Shown here piece after piece: positions 28,584 to 36,856 of a DNA stretch of 64,000 nt. How positions within the stretch are numbered: the stretch's first letter is position 1; each line of letters opens with the position of its first letter. The stretch is from Marivibrio halodurans. GTDB taxonomy: Bacteria > Pseudomonadota > Alphaproteobacteria > UBA8366 > Aestuariispiraceae. Location of the stretch: the NCBI RefSeq assembly GCF_017963645.1, contig NZ_JAGMWN010000001.1, forward strand, positions 744,001 to 808,000. Reading direction: 5' to 3'. Made by a program: the position numbers and the translations under genes. The notes beneath the pieces are model-generated. The model was not told the origin of the DNA, ran no database searches, and worked only from the letters and a program-made list of their open reading frames with translations.

Positions 28584-28988
28584 TCAATCGCCGCCCCGCC
28601 CTTGCGCCTCTTCCTCTTCCTGGTTCGCTTTCCGCGTAGCCACCGCCTTGCGCGCGGCCGCGCGGCGGCGTCTGGTTTTGCCGGCCTTCTCACCCGCGTC
28701 CTTCATGCGTAGCGAATGATCGATTGGTTTGCCCGCGTCATTCCAGCGTTGCCAATTATCGCGCAGCAGCTTGACCGCGTCGATCGGGTAGAGACCGCAA
28801 TCGACCATCCAGTGATGGGTCTTGCAGAGGAAGGCGAGATTGTCCGGCGCGTCGTTCGCCGAATCCTGATCCAGATGCGCGACATCCAGAACCGGACGCA
28901 AGGCGATCCCACAGACGGCGCAGCAGGCATAGGGATAGGCTTCCTCCGCCACCTTCACCGATTTCGAGGATCGTTTGCGCCGTGCCAT
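28584..28988 (-). CDS. Small HNH-type nuclease-like protein
   Basis: A 134-residue basic protein. A treble-clef HNH-like core is visible: paired Cys (CAVC, residues 23-26), AHLDQDSAND (H38), N50 and LCKTHHWMVD (C55, H58, H59). The C-terminal 40 residues are Lys/Arg-rich then acidic (QEEEEAQ), likely disordered and nucleic-acid binding. HNH domains usually cut DNA or RNA, but I cannot assign a target. The ATG at 28988 (MARRKRSSKS) is preferred over an upstream one at 29030. It converges with the DUF815 gene. Confidence 0.7.
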   Translation of the reverse strand: MARRKRSSKSVKVAEEAYPYACCAVCGIALRPVLDVAHLDQDSANDAPDNLAFLCKTHHWMVDCGLYPIDAVKLLRDNWQRWNDAGKPIDHSLRMKDAGEKAGKTRRRRAAARKAVATRKANQEEEEAQGRGGD

Positions 28989-29108
28989 GCCGCCCTCCCC
29001 TTCCCGTCTCGCACTTCGGGGTTCGGCCAAATCGTCGCAGCGCGCTATTTCAAAGGCAAGTTTGACGCCCCGCGTTCATCCGACGGCTATCGCGCCGCCG
29101 CTCCCCGT

Positions 29109-29729
29109 TCAGATCTTCTTCTCTTCCATCTGCTGGCGAAGGATACCGAGGCGCTGGGCGATACTCGGCATATAGGGGTTGAGTTCGAGCGCCTTGGCAT
29201 AGGCGGCGGCCGCCGACTCCCGGTCACCGAGCGCGTCATGAACGAGACCAAGGCCCGACATCGCGCCGAAATGGCGTGGCTCCAGCGCCAGCGTACGCTC
29301 GATATCATCGAGCGAGGCGCCGTACTTGCCCATGTGATAGCGCACCGTCGCGCGCTTGTTCCACCCTTCCGCATAGTCGGGCAGAAGGCCGGTCAGGGCG
29401 GTGAAGCTCTCTTCCGCGCGGGCGAGGTCGTGCTCGCTCATCGCCTGCAGGCCGTCCTTCATCAGGATATCGCCGCCGGCGCTCTCCGCATCCATCCAGT
29501 GGCCCCAGATGCGCACCTCGATCCCCTTCGCTTCCCCGAAGGAAAGCTCTCCCGATTGCAGGGCGGTGAAGAGATCGTCAAGCTCCGGCGCGTCCTGATC
29601 CGCCCCGGCGATCACCGGCGCCGCCAGCAGCCCTATCAGGATGATCAACGGCGCCAAAACCCGGCGCGCCGCGGCATGGTGCATTGCCGGGCCGGCCGTG
29701 ACTGCGATATGGAAAGCCGCGTTCCGCAT
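29109..29729 (-). CDS. Exported tetratricopeptide-repeat protein
   Basis: A 206-residue protein with an N-terminal hydrophobic segment (VLAPLIILIGLLAAPVIAGA) that acts as a signal peptide ending near residue 43. Three TPR-like units follow (YAEGWNKRATVRYHMGKYGA, HFGAMSGLGLVHDALGDRES and neighbours). A periplasmic scaffolding role is likely; no specific partner is visible. An internal Met at residue 16 is an alternative start. Confidence 0.75.
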   Translation of the reverse strand: MRNAAFHIAVTAGPAMHHAAARRVLAPLIILIGLLAAPVIAGADQDAPELDDLFTALQSGELSFGEAKGIEVRIWGHWMDAESAGGDILMKDGLQAMSEHDLARAEESFTALTGLLPDYAEGWNKRATVRYHMGKYGASLDDIERTLALEPRHFGAMSGLGLVHDALGDRESAAAAYAKALELNPYMPSIAQRLGILRQQMEEKKI

Positions 29730-29829
29730 GATCAGGAACTATGGGCGCGGTTGCTTGGCGCGGCAAGAGGCTCACCGTATCGTGACCGATCCGCCGGATG
29801 CCGCCTTATCTTGAGGGAAGAGACCTGTC

Positions 29830-30837
29830 ATGGCCGAGGGGGCCAGTTTCTTCAGCGACGATGTCGCGACCGCGCGCGCCGGATTCCTGGCCGCCTGCGA
29901 CCGCATCGGGCTGCGCGTCGATTCCTTCCCCGGCCATGATCCGGCGGATGGAAGGGCCGGCACGGGGGGCGCGTCCGCCCCCGTCCGCGCGCCCTTCTTC
30001 TGCGACGTCGCGCGTCTCGGCTCGCCCGAGGCAACGCGAATGCTGGTTCTGTTTCCCGCGGCCGGCGGCGGGGCCGGCTTCGCCGGGGCGGGCGTCGTGC
30101 GGGGCGTTCTGGCCGGGGGGCTGATCCGCGACCTGCCGCGCGAGGTGGCCTGCCTCCTGGTCCATGCGGTCAATCCGACCGGCCCGGCCTGGCCGCCGGC
30201 CGAGGATATGCCCGCCCAGCCTCAGCGGCCCGGGGGCGCGGCGCCACGCGCCGATTGGTCGGATGGGATGTTGAGCGCGGCGGAACGGCGCTTCGCCGCC
30301 TATGAACAGGCGCAACGCTTCGACCGGGAGCGGCTGGCGGGGCGCACGCTCGCCTCCCTCGCCCCGCCCGCCTGGGGCCGGGACGTGTTGGAGGCCATCG
30401 CGGCACGTCATCTGGCCGGGCGGGAGCGTCTGCTGTTCGTCGATGTGCGAACCGGTCCCGGCCCGTTCGGGGAGATCGAGCGGATCGCACCGCGCGGCGG
30501 CGGCAGCGCGGAAGCCGCATCGCGCTGGACCGGGCTGACCCTGCCGGGCGGCACGTCCGCCGCCTCGACCGCTGCCGCGCCGTCGGGCGGGCTTCCCGCC
30601 TATGTCGAGGGGCCGGGCCGCGAGAAGGCGACGGTGATGCTGGAGGCCGGTACCTATTCCATGGCCACTCTGTTGCAGGCGAGCGGTCCGATCTCGGAAG
30701 GACGCCCGCGCGATCTCGGCGCGGACGGGCCGGCCATCGCCGCCTATCCGCGCGAAATCGACTGGCGCGAGGGGCTGTGGCGGGCGGCGAGCGACCTGAT
30801 CCGGCGCGGTTTCAAGGGCCTCGCCGAGGATAAATAG
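29830..30837 (+). CDS. DUF2817-like protein lacking the predicted zinc ligands
   Basis: A 335-residue protein that follows the DUF2817 (M14-carboxypeptidase-like) pattern from FFSDDVATARAGFLAACDR through VACLLVHAVNPTGPAW to the C-terminal LEAGTYSMATLL. In the family as I recall it the metal site is HGVEGF, DLNRN and a later His in a HTG motif. Here the first reads GGGAGF (His to G79, Glu to A82), the DLNRN block is replaced by a Pro-rich stretch, and HTG is RTG (R207). Only the late Glu (E272) remains. It probably has lost peptidase activity. Confidence 0.65.
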   Translation: MAEGASFFSDDVATARAGFLAACDRIGLRVDSFPGHDPADGRAGTGGASAPVRAPFFCDVARLGSPEATRMLVLFPAAGGGAGFAGAGVVRGVLAGGLIRDLPREVACLLVHAVNPTGPAWPPAEDMPAQPQRPGGAAPRADWSDGMLSAAERRFAAYEQAQRFDRERLAGRTLASLAPPAWGRDVLEAIAARHLAGRERLLFVDVRTGPGPFGEIERIAPRGGGSAEAASRWTGLTLPGGTSAASTAAAPSGGLPAYVEGPGREKATVMLEAGTYSMATLLQASGPISEGRPRDLGADGPAIAAYPREIDWREGLWRAASDLIRRGFKGLAEDK

Positions 30838-30964
30838 GTCGGACGGCGGATCGGTCGCGGATCGGCCGATCCTGGTCGCGCCCGCGACGGGGTGCTTGGG
30901 TCCATGCGCGCTACATCCCCGCGCGTGGAGTGGGAACCGGCGATCGAAACGAAGGAGCGAGCGA

Positions 30965-31876
30965 ATGGGCGACCGGGATTTGCGTGGCAAGCCGGTGGCG
31001 GACCGGCTGATCGCCGAAACGAAGACCGAGATCGAGGCGATGGTGGAAGCGGGCTGGAGCCCGCGCCTCGTCTCCATGACCGTGGGCGACGTGGCGGCCG
31101 TCGACGTCTATGTCCGCAACCAGCGCCGCGTGGCGGAGCGTGCCGGCATCGCCTTCGAGGAACGGCACTACCCCCAGGACGTGACCCAGGCCGAACTGGA
31201 GGTCGCGATCGAGACCATGAATGTCGATCCCCGCGTGACCGGCATCATCATCCAGCGCCCGGTGCCGCCCCAGATCTCGATCAAGGCGTTGCAGACGGCC
31301 GTCCACCCCCATAAGGACGTGGAGGGGATGAACCCCACCTCGATCGGTAATATCGTCTATAATGAGCTCGATCTAGCACCCTGCACGGCCGCCGCCTCGG
31401 TCGAACTGCTGAAACATACGGGCCTGCCGCTCCAGGGGTTGGAGGTCGTCGTGATCGGCCATTCGGAGATCGTCGGGAAGCCCATCGCCTTCCTCGCCAT
31501 GGCGGAGGGGGCGACGGTCACTGTGTGCCACCACATGACCCGTGCGGTCAGCGTCCATTCGCGCCGCGCCGACGCCATCTTCGTCGCGGTGGGAAAACCG
31601 AACCTGGTCACCGGCCAGATGATCAAGCCCGGCGCCGCCGTGATCGATATCGGCATCAACGCCGTCACCGACGCCGACGGGACGGAACGGATCGTCGGCG
31701 ATGTCGATTACGACAGCGTCAGCGAGGTCGCGGGCTGGATCACCCCGGTGCCGGGCGGTGTCGGCCCGGTCACGGTCGCCATGCTGATGCGCAACACCCT
31801 GACCGCGCTGAAGCGCCAGAAACAGGTCTATGACGCCCAGTTCAGCCGGCGGGAGGTCGCCACGGACCAGCCGTGA
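30965..31876 (+). CDS. folD: Divergent FolD-family methylene-tetrahydrofolate dehydrogenase/cyclohydrolase
   Basis: A 303-residue FolD homologue with an AAGGAG site before the ATG at 30965. The NADP domain has VVIGHSEIVGKP and the end motif ITPVPGGVGPVTVAML. The N-terminal catalytic region is unusual: the Tyr of YVxxK is present (Y49) but the catalytic Lys is Q53, and the KDVDG Asp is E120, whereas Q97 of the IQxPxP motif is kept. In other FolD enzymes the Lys is needed for cyclohydrolase activity. Dehydrogenase-only or another C1 role is possible. The SDR gene follows 44 nt later. Confidence 0.78.
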   Translation: MGDRDLRGKPVADRLIAETKTEIEAMVEAGWSPRLVSMTVGDVAAVDVYVRNQRRVAERAGIAFEERHYPQDVTQAELEVAIETMNVDPRVTGIIIQRPVPPQISIKALQTAVHPHKDVEGMNPTSIGNIVYNELDLAPCTAAASVELLKHTGLPLQGLEVVVIGHSEIVGKPIAFLAMAEGATVTVCHHMTRAVSVHSRRADAIFVAVGKPNLVTGQMIKPGAAVIDIGINAVTDADGTERIVGDVDYDSVSEVAGWITPVPGGVGPVTVAMLMRNTLTALKRQKQVYDAQFSRREVATDQP

Positions 31877-31920
31877 ACGGGCCCCTTGCCCCGGTCGCGG
31901 CTTTCGGCGACCCTCATGGT

Positions 31921-32622
31921 ATGAGCGAGTCGGAGACAGCCCTTATCGTCGGTGCCGGACCGGGCCTGAGCGCGGCCTGCGCCCGGCGCTTCGCCGCCGA
32001 CGGCATGGCGGTGCATCTGGCCGCGCGGGCTCCCGGCAAGCTCGACGAGCTATGCGCGGAAATCGGGGCTAAGGCGCATCGCTGCGATGCGACCGATCCG
32101 GCCCAGGTGGCCGATCTGTTCGCGGCCCTGCCCCGCGCCCCGGACCTCGTCGTCTATAACGCCAGTTACCGGGTTCGGAAGCCCTTCGTCGAGGTCACGG
32201 CGGAGGAGGCCGCCCAGGCGATCGCCGTTTCCTGCACCGCCGGCTTCCACGTGGCGAGCGAGGCGGCGAAGCGCATGGTCGATCGCGGCAGCGGCACCAT
32301 CCTCTTCACCGGCGCCTCGGCCAGCGTGAAGGGCTTCCCCCAATCCGCGACATTCGCCATGGGGAAATTCGGGCTGCGCGGCCTGGCGCAATCCATGGCG
32401 CGCGAACTGGCGCCGCGGAATATCCATGTCGCGCATTTCGTGATCGACGGCGCGATCAGCGATCCGGAGAACGCGCGCAAGGCCGCGCTGGAGGCGGAAT
32501 GGGGGCCGGACAGCATGCTGAACCCGGACGAGATCGCGCGGACCTACCTCTTCACCCACCGCCAGCACCGAAGCGCCTGGACCTGGGAGATCGAGTTGCG
32601 GCCCTGGGTCGAGCGATTCTGA
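31921..32622 (+). CDS. Short-chain dehydrogenase/reductase-like protein without the catalytic Tyr
   Basis: A 233-residue SDR. The nucleotide fold is TALIVGAGPGLSAACARRFA (GxxxGxG variant), NAS replaces the NAG strand motif, and TGASAS holds the catalytic Ser (S135). The YxxxK motif reads FAMGK, so Tyr is F145 while K149 is kept. I recall a group of SDRs sharing this FAMGKF change; their reactions are unknown. The ATG at 31921 is preferred; a GTG at 31873 overlapping the folD stop would add 16 residues. Confidence 0.8.
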   Translation: MSESETALIVGAGPGLSAACARRFAADGMAVHLAARAPGKLDELCAEIGAKAHRCDATDPAQVADLFAALPRAPDLVVYNASYRVRKPFVEVTAEEAAQAIAVSCTAGFHVASEAAKRMVDRGSGTILFTGASASVKGFPQSATFAMGKFGLRGLAQSMARELAPRNIHVAHFVIDGAISDPENARKAALEAEWGPDSMLNPDEIARTYLFTHRQHRSAWTWEIELRPWVERF

Positions 32623-32664
32623 GGGCCGTGCCCTCATCCTCCTCTCCGCGCCGCGAGGGCGCGA

Positions 32665-33918
32665 TCAGACCTCCCGGCCCAGCATGTCCTCGTCGAAGGG
32701 GAAGCGGCTCATCAGGCGCCAGCCGGTCTCCGTGATCTCGATCTGCTGTTCGAGCTTCACGCCCTCGCCGCCGTCCTCCGCGCCGATGAAGCTCTCGACG
32801 CAGAGCACCATGCCGGGTTCGATCACGCCGTCGTACCCGCCGGCCTCGAAATCCTTGCGATAGAGGATATAGGGATATTCCCCGGTCATCCCGATGCCGT
32901 GGGCGAGGAGATAGTAACGGTTCCTCTCGTACCGTTCCGGGATGACCCAGCCCTTTTCGCTGATTTCCCGGAAGCTCATGCCCGGGCGAATCAGGTCCAT
33001 ATTGGTGTGTACTTGCTCATGGGCGAGCTTATAGAGGGTTCGTTGATGGGCGCTCGGCCGGCCGTCGCCGACGATCCAACTACGGGAGAAATCGGCGTAA
33101 TAGCCATGCCGCCCGACGACGTCGGTATCCAGGCAGACCATATCCCCGGCGCGCAGCACGCGCTCCCCGCTCTCCTGATACCAGGGGTTGGTGCGCGGGC
33201 CGGAATTCAGCAGCCGGGTTTCCACGTAATCCGCGTCATGCGCCATCACATGGGACCATAGCTCCGTCCAGACCGCGTTCTCCGTGACACCGGGGCGGAT
33301 CGCGGCGCGCAACTTCGCCACCCCTTCCTCCACCGCCGCGATGGAGGACCGCATCATGCGGATTTCATGCGGCACCTTGATGGCGCGCGCCCGTTCCACC
33401 GGGGCCTGGGCATCCACCACCTCGACCCCCCGGGCGCGGAGGGCGAAGGCCACCTCGGGCGCGAAACGCTCGATCCCGACGCGCCGGGAACCGCCGCCAT
33501 GGGCGCGCATCAAATCCGCGATCTCCGCCGCCCAGGCGTCGACCACGCCCTCCTGCAGATGGGCTTGCGAGACATAGGAGGTGCTCTTGGCGGTGCGTAT
33601 CTCGTCGATCGTCTCCAGGCCGACCGTCAGATGCTCCGCGCCCGCGAAATCGAACATGATCGCCGGACCGTCGGCCGCGATGAAGACATAGCGGGCCGGA
33701 TTGCGCGCGGTGAATATCTGCATGTTCCGCGCGTCGCAGGCATAGCGCACATTGACCGGGTCGGTCAGCACGAGTCCCCCGATATCGTGCGCCACCATCT
33801 GCGCGCGCACCCGGGCGAGCCGGCCGAGGCGCACGGCGGAAAGTTCCGCCACGCTCAAGCTCAGATCGGCCTCGGAGAAAGGCTCCGCTTGCCGTCCCCC
33901 CGTCTCTATCCCTTCCAT
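32665..33918 (-). CDS. M24-family metallohydrolase resembling DddP
   Basis: A 417-residue creatinase/aminopeptidase P-type protein. By eye it is close to the DMSP lyase DddP (VNVRYACDARNMQIF, ETRLLNSGPRTNPWYQ, SRSWIVGD). All six metal ligands are present: D264, D266, D276, H340, E375, E390. The residue matching the proposed catalytic base D377 of DddP is G346, so DMSP cleavage is doubtful. It may be a peptidase or act on another small substrate. It converges with the SDR gene. Confidence 0.72.
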   Translation of the reverse strand: MEGIETGGRQAEPFSEADLSLSVAELSAVRLGRLARVRAQMVAHDIGGLVLTDPVNVRYACDARNMQIFTARNPARYVFIAADGPAIMFDFAGAEHLTVGLETIDEIRTAKSTSYVSQAHLQEGVVDAWAAEIADLMRAHGGGSRRVGIERFAPEVAFALRARGVEVVDAQAPVERARAIKVPHEIRMMRSSIAAVEEGVAKLRAAIRPGVTENAVWTELWSHVMAHDADYVETRLLNSGPRTNPWYQESGERVLRAGDMVCLDTDVVGRHGYYADFSRSWIVGDGRPSAHQRTLYKLAHEQVHTNMDLIRPGMSFREISEKGWVIPERYERNRYYLLAHGIGMTGEYPYILYRKDFEAGGYDGVIEPGMVLCVESFIGAEDGGEGVKLEQQIEITETGWRLMSRFPFDEDMLGREV

Positions 33919-34042
33919 GCGCCCGTCCCCTGGGATGGCTTGATCGACGCATCATGATGCGCGTTTTCGTCTTCCGGGCCCTGGAACACGACCCATTCCC
34001 GCCGATCCGCGTCACGATCCCACGGGCACCATGGGCAGGGGC

Positions 34043-34468
34043 TTATTCCCGGCGACGATGCGCGCTCAACCCCAATTCGTCGAGGTCCTGGGTTTCTTGG
34101 CGGTTTTCCGCCGCCGCCTCCGCCTCGGCGCGATTGGCGGCCGCGATCTCGTATTTCTTAAGGGCGCCGAAGGCATCGGCGAGCGCGGCGCGCGCCTGCT
34201 CGATCTCGGGATAAAGCTCGGCGAGCTTGTCCAGTTGCGCGACCTTCCGCTGCTTCACCGCGGCCGCGAAGGCACCATAGGACTGACCGGGCAATTGGTC
34301 GCGCATGGTGGCGGCCACCGATTGCTCCTCGCGCAACTCCTCGTTGAGGCGGCGGATCGTCTCCTTCATCTCCGCCTCCCGGTCGAGCAGACGGCCGAGG
34401 TCCCGGCGCTTCTCGTCCACCTCGAACCGGCCGAGGCGGATCAGGGTCTCAAGCGTTCGGCGCGCCAT
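34043..34468 (-). CDS. fliJ: Flagellar export chaperone FliJ-like protein
   Basis: A 141-residue, almost entirely helical, charged protein (EVDEKRRDLGRLLDREAEMK, then REEQSVAATMRDQL). Its length, coiled-coil character and position 14 nt downstream of fliI identify it as FliJ, the stalk-like partner of the FliI ATPase and escort of export chaperones. Sequence conservation in FliJ is low, so context carries much of the call. Confidence 0.82.
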   Translation of the reverse strand: MARRTLETLIRLGRFEVDEKRRDLGRLLDREAEMKETIRRLNEELREEQSVAATMRDQLPGQSYGAFAAAVKQRKVAQLDKLAELYPEIEQARAALADAFGALKKYEIAAANRAEAEAAAENRQETQDLDELGLSAHRRRE

Positions 34469-34481
34469 GGCTCACCCCCGC

Positions 34482-35870
34482 CTAATCCGGTTCCTCGCCG
34501 CCGTCGTCCACGTCCTCCGACGGGTCGCTCGGCGCGCCATAGTCCATATCCAGCACCTCGGCGAGCGCGCGATATCCCTCCTCCAAGCTCGCGCGTTCGT
34601 TCTTGCCCTGGGCGATGAAGCCCTCGATCGCGCCGTTATACTTGATGGCCTCGTCCACCTGCGGGTCGGACCCCCGACGATAGGCGCCAAGCCGGATCAG
34701 CTCCGCCATGTCGTCATGGGCGGAGAGCAGTTGGCGCGCGCGATCGACGATCCGGTTCTGCGCCGCATCGTTGCAGTCCGGCATGGTGCGCGAGACGCTG
34801 CGCAGCACATTGACCGCCGGGTAGCGGTTGCGATGGGCGATCGTCCGGTCGAGCACGATATGCCCGTCGAGGATACCGCGCACCGCGTCCGAGACCGGCT
34901 CGTTATGGTCGTCGCCTTCCACCAGAACGGTGAAAAGGCCGGTGATCGATCCGCTGTCCGGCCCCGCGCCCGGGCCCGCGCGCTCCAGCAGGCGCGGCAA
35001 TTCGGCGAAGACGGTCGGCGTATAGCCCTTGGTCGCCGGCGGCTCGCCCGCGCTCAACCCGATCTCGCGCTGGGCCATGGCGAAGCGGGTGACGCTGTCC
35101 ATCAGGCAGAGCACATCGAGCCCCCGGTCGCGGTAATATTCCGCCACCGCCAGCGTCAGATGCGCGGCCTCGCGGCGCATCAGGGCGCTTTCGTCGGAGG
35201 TCGCGACCACGACGACGGAACGCGCCAGGCCTTCCTCGCCCAATTCGTCCTGGATGAACTCCTGCACCTCGCGACCGCGCTCGCCGATCAGGCCGATGAC
35301 AATCACCTGCGCCTCGGAGAAGCGCGCCATCATCGACATCAGGATCGATTTACCGACACCGGAACCGGCGAAGATGCCCATGCGCTGCCCACGGCAACAG
35401 GTGGTGAAGGTATTGAGGACACGGACGCCCAGGTCGATCTTCCCCTCGATCCGATTGCGCGCATGGGCCGAGGGAGGCGCGCTGCGGATCGGCACCGCCT
35501 CGTCCCCCTGCGGCAACGGCGCGCCGCCGTCCACCGGCTCCCCGAAGGCATTCACGACACGGCCGAGCCAGGCATCGGTCGGCCGCACCGCCGGCTCCGC
35601 CGGCAGGGCCTCCGCCCGCGCGCCCAACGCCACCCCCTCCAACGCCTGATAAGGCATGACGAGCGCGCGGCGATCGCGGAACCCGATGCACTCGCAGACC
35701 ACCAGCCGCTGTCCGCGCGCCGCGATACGACAGCGGTCACCGATCGAGAGATGCCCTTGCAGCCCCTCGACCTCCACCAGCATGCCTTGTACCGCCGCCA
35801 CGCGTCCATGAACACGGCGGTTTGAAATCCGTCGTAAATTTCCGTGAAGATGATCCAGGACGTCGGACAT
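34482..35870 (-). CDS. fliI: Flagellum-specific ATP synthase FliI
   Basis: A 462-residue type III export ATPase. Walker A is GIFAGSGVGKS, and LIGERGREVQEFI, LCLMDSVTRFAMAQREIGLSAGEPP and GSITGLFTVLVEGDD are FliI signatures. It powers flagellar substrate delivery at the cytoplasmic base. The ATG at 35870 (MSDVLDHLHG) is chosen over an upstream in-frame start at 36044 that runs into the ctrA promoter. An acidic tail (DPSEDVDDGGEEPD) closes the protein. It is transcribed divergently from ctrA. Confidence 0.95.
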   Translation of the reverse strand: MSDVLDHLHGNLRRISNRRVHGRVAAVQGMLVEVEGLQGHLSIGDRCRIAARGQRLVVCECIGFRDRRALVMPYQALEGVALGARAEALPAEPAVRPTDAWLGRVVNAFGEPVDGGAPLPQGDEAVPIRSAPPSAHARNRIEGKIDLGVRVLNTFTTCCRGQRMGIFAGSGVGKSILMSMMARFSEAQVIVIGLIGERGREVQEFIQDELGEEGLARSVVVVATSDESALMRREAAHLTLAVAEYYRDRGLDVLCLMDSVTRFAMAQREIGLSAGEPPATKGYTPTVFAELPRLLERAGPGAGPDSGSITGLFTVLVEGDDHNEPVSDAVRGILDGHIVLDRTIAHRNRYPAVNVLRSVSRTMPDCNDAAQNRIVDRARQLLSAHDDMAELIRLGAYRRGSDPQVDEAIKYNGAIEGFIAQGKNERASLEEGYRALAEVLDMDYGAPSDPSEDVDDGGEEPD

Positions 35871-36049
35871 GATTCCATAATCTAGCCGAGGATTCGCACG
35901 CCGTGCAGGGCAAATTCCCAAGTCGGCGCTACACGCTCTCTTTTTCTTGAACCCATGGACGCAACCGCGCAAGATGTTAACCATTGTGGCAAGGTCGGCT
36001 TCCGGGTGATTACGGGGTGGGGACGCCGTTCCACGAAGGAGCATCAGCC

Positions 36050-36763
36050 ATGCGCGTACTGCTTGTTGAAGACGACGATTTGACCGCGCGTAGCGTCGAG
36101 ATGATGCTACAGTCGGAAGGCTTCGTCGTCGACACCTCGGATATGGGCGAGGACGGGCTGGAGATCGGCAAGATCTACGAGTACGACCTCATCATTCTCG
36201 ACATCATGCTGCCGGATATCGACGGCTACGAGGTTTTGCGACGCCTGCGCGATAGCCGGGTCGAGACACCGGTGCTCATCCTTTCCGGCCTCAGCCAGAT
36301 GGACGACAAGATCAAGGGGCTCGGCTATGGGGCGGACGATTATCTGACCAAGCCGTTCGACAAACGCGAACTGGTGGCGCGTATCCAGGCGATCGTGCGC
36401 CGATCGCGCGGACATTCCCAATCGAAGATCCAGGTCGGGCGCCTCGGCGTCAATCTGGAAAGCCGCACGGTCGAGATCGACGAGCGGCCGGTCCACCTCA
36501 CCGGCAAGGAATATGGAATCCTCGAACTGCTGGCTCTGCGCAAGGGAACGACCCTGACCAAGGAGATGTTCCTCAATCATCTCTATGGCGGCATGGACGA
36601 GCCCGAGGCGAAGATCATCGACGTTTTCGTCTGCAAGCTGCGCAAGAAACTGGCCGCCGCCGCCGACGGCTCCAATTTCATCGAGACTGTCTGGGGCCGC
36701 GGCTATGTGCTTCAGGACCCGGAGGCGGCATCGGCGAAACCGCCGCGCAAGAAGGCCAGCTAG
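36050..36763 (+). CDS. ctrA: Cell-cycle / flagellar master response regulator CtrA
   Basis: A 237-residue OmpR/PhoB-type regulator. The receiver has acidic pocket EDDD (7-10) and phospho-acceptor D51. The DNA-binding domain contains [24 protein letters not shown]-type sequence and [20 protein letters not shown], nearly identical in these blocks to Caulobacter CtrA. It is phosphorylated through ChpT, whose gene lies 6 kb away. The ATG at 36050 has an AAGGAG site. In Rhodospirillales CtrA mainly controls motility genes, consistent with its neighbours. Confidence 0.95.
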   Translation: MRVLLVEDDDLTARSVEMMLQSEGFVVDTSDMGEDGLEIGKIYEYDLIILDIMLPDIDGYEVLRRLRDSRVETPVLILSGLSQMDDKIKGLGYGADDYLTKPFDKRELVARIQAIVRRSRGHSQSKIQVGRLGVNLESRTVEIDERPVHLTGKEYGILELLALRKGTTLTKEMFLNHLYGGMDEPEAKIIDVFVCKLRKKLAAAADGSNFIETVWGRGYVLQDPEAASAKPPRKKAS

Positions 36764-36771
36764 CTTCGCCT

Positions 36772-36801
36772 CATATCGGGAAAGCCGCATATCGGGAAAG
36801 C
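36772..36801. repeat. 14-bp direct repeat, 16-bp period, after ctrA
   Basis: CATATCGGGAAAGC occurs at 36772-36785 and 36788-36801 in the gap between the convergent ctrA and cheR genes. It forms no hairpin. Confidence 0.85.
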
Positions 36802-36856
36802 TGACGAACCGAAAGACCGTGAGGGGCCGGCGGCGCGGAGTAATCAGCCGTCCGCG

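Noticed and set aside
32665-33918. Naming the M24 gene dddP
   Set aside because: The proposed catalytic Asp is Gly here, so DMSP lyase activity is not supported by sequence.
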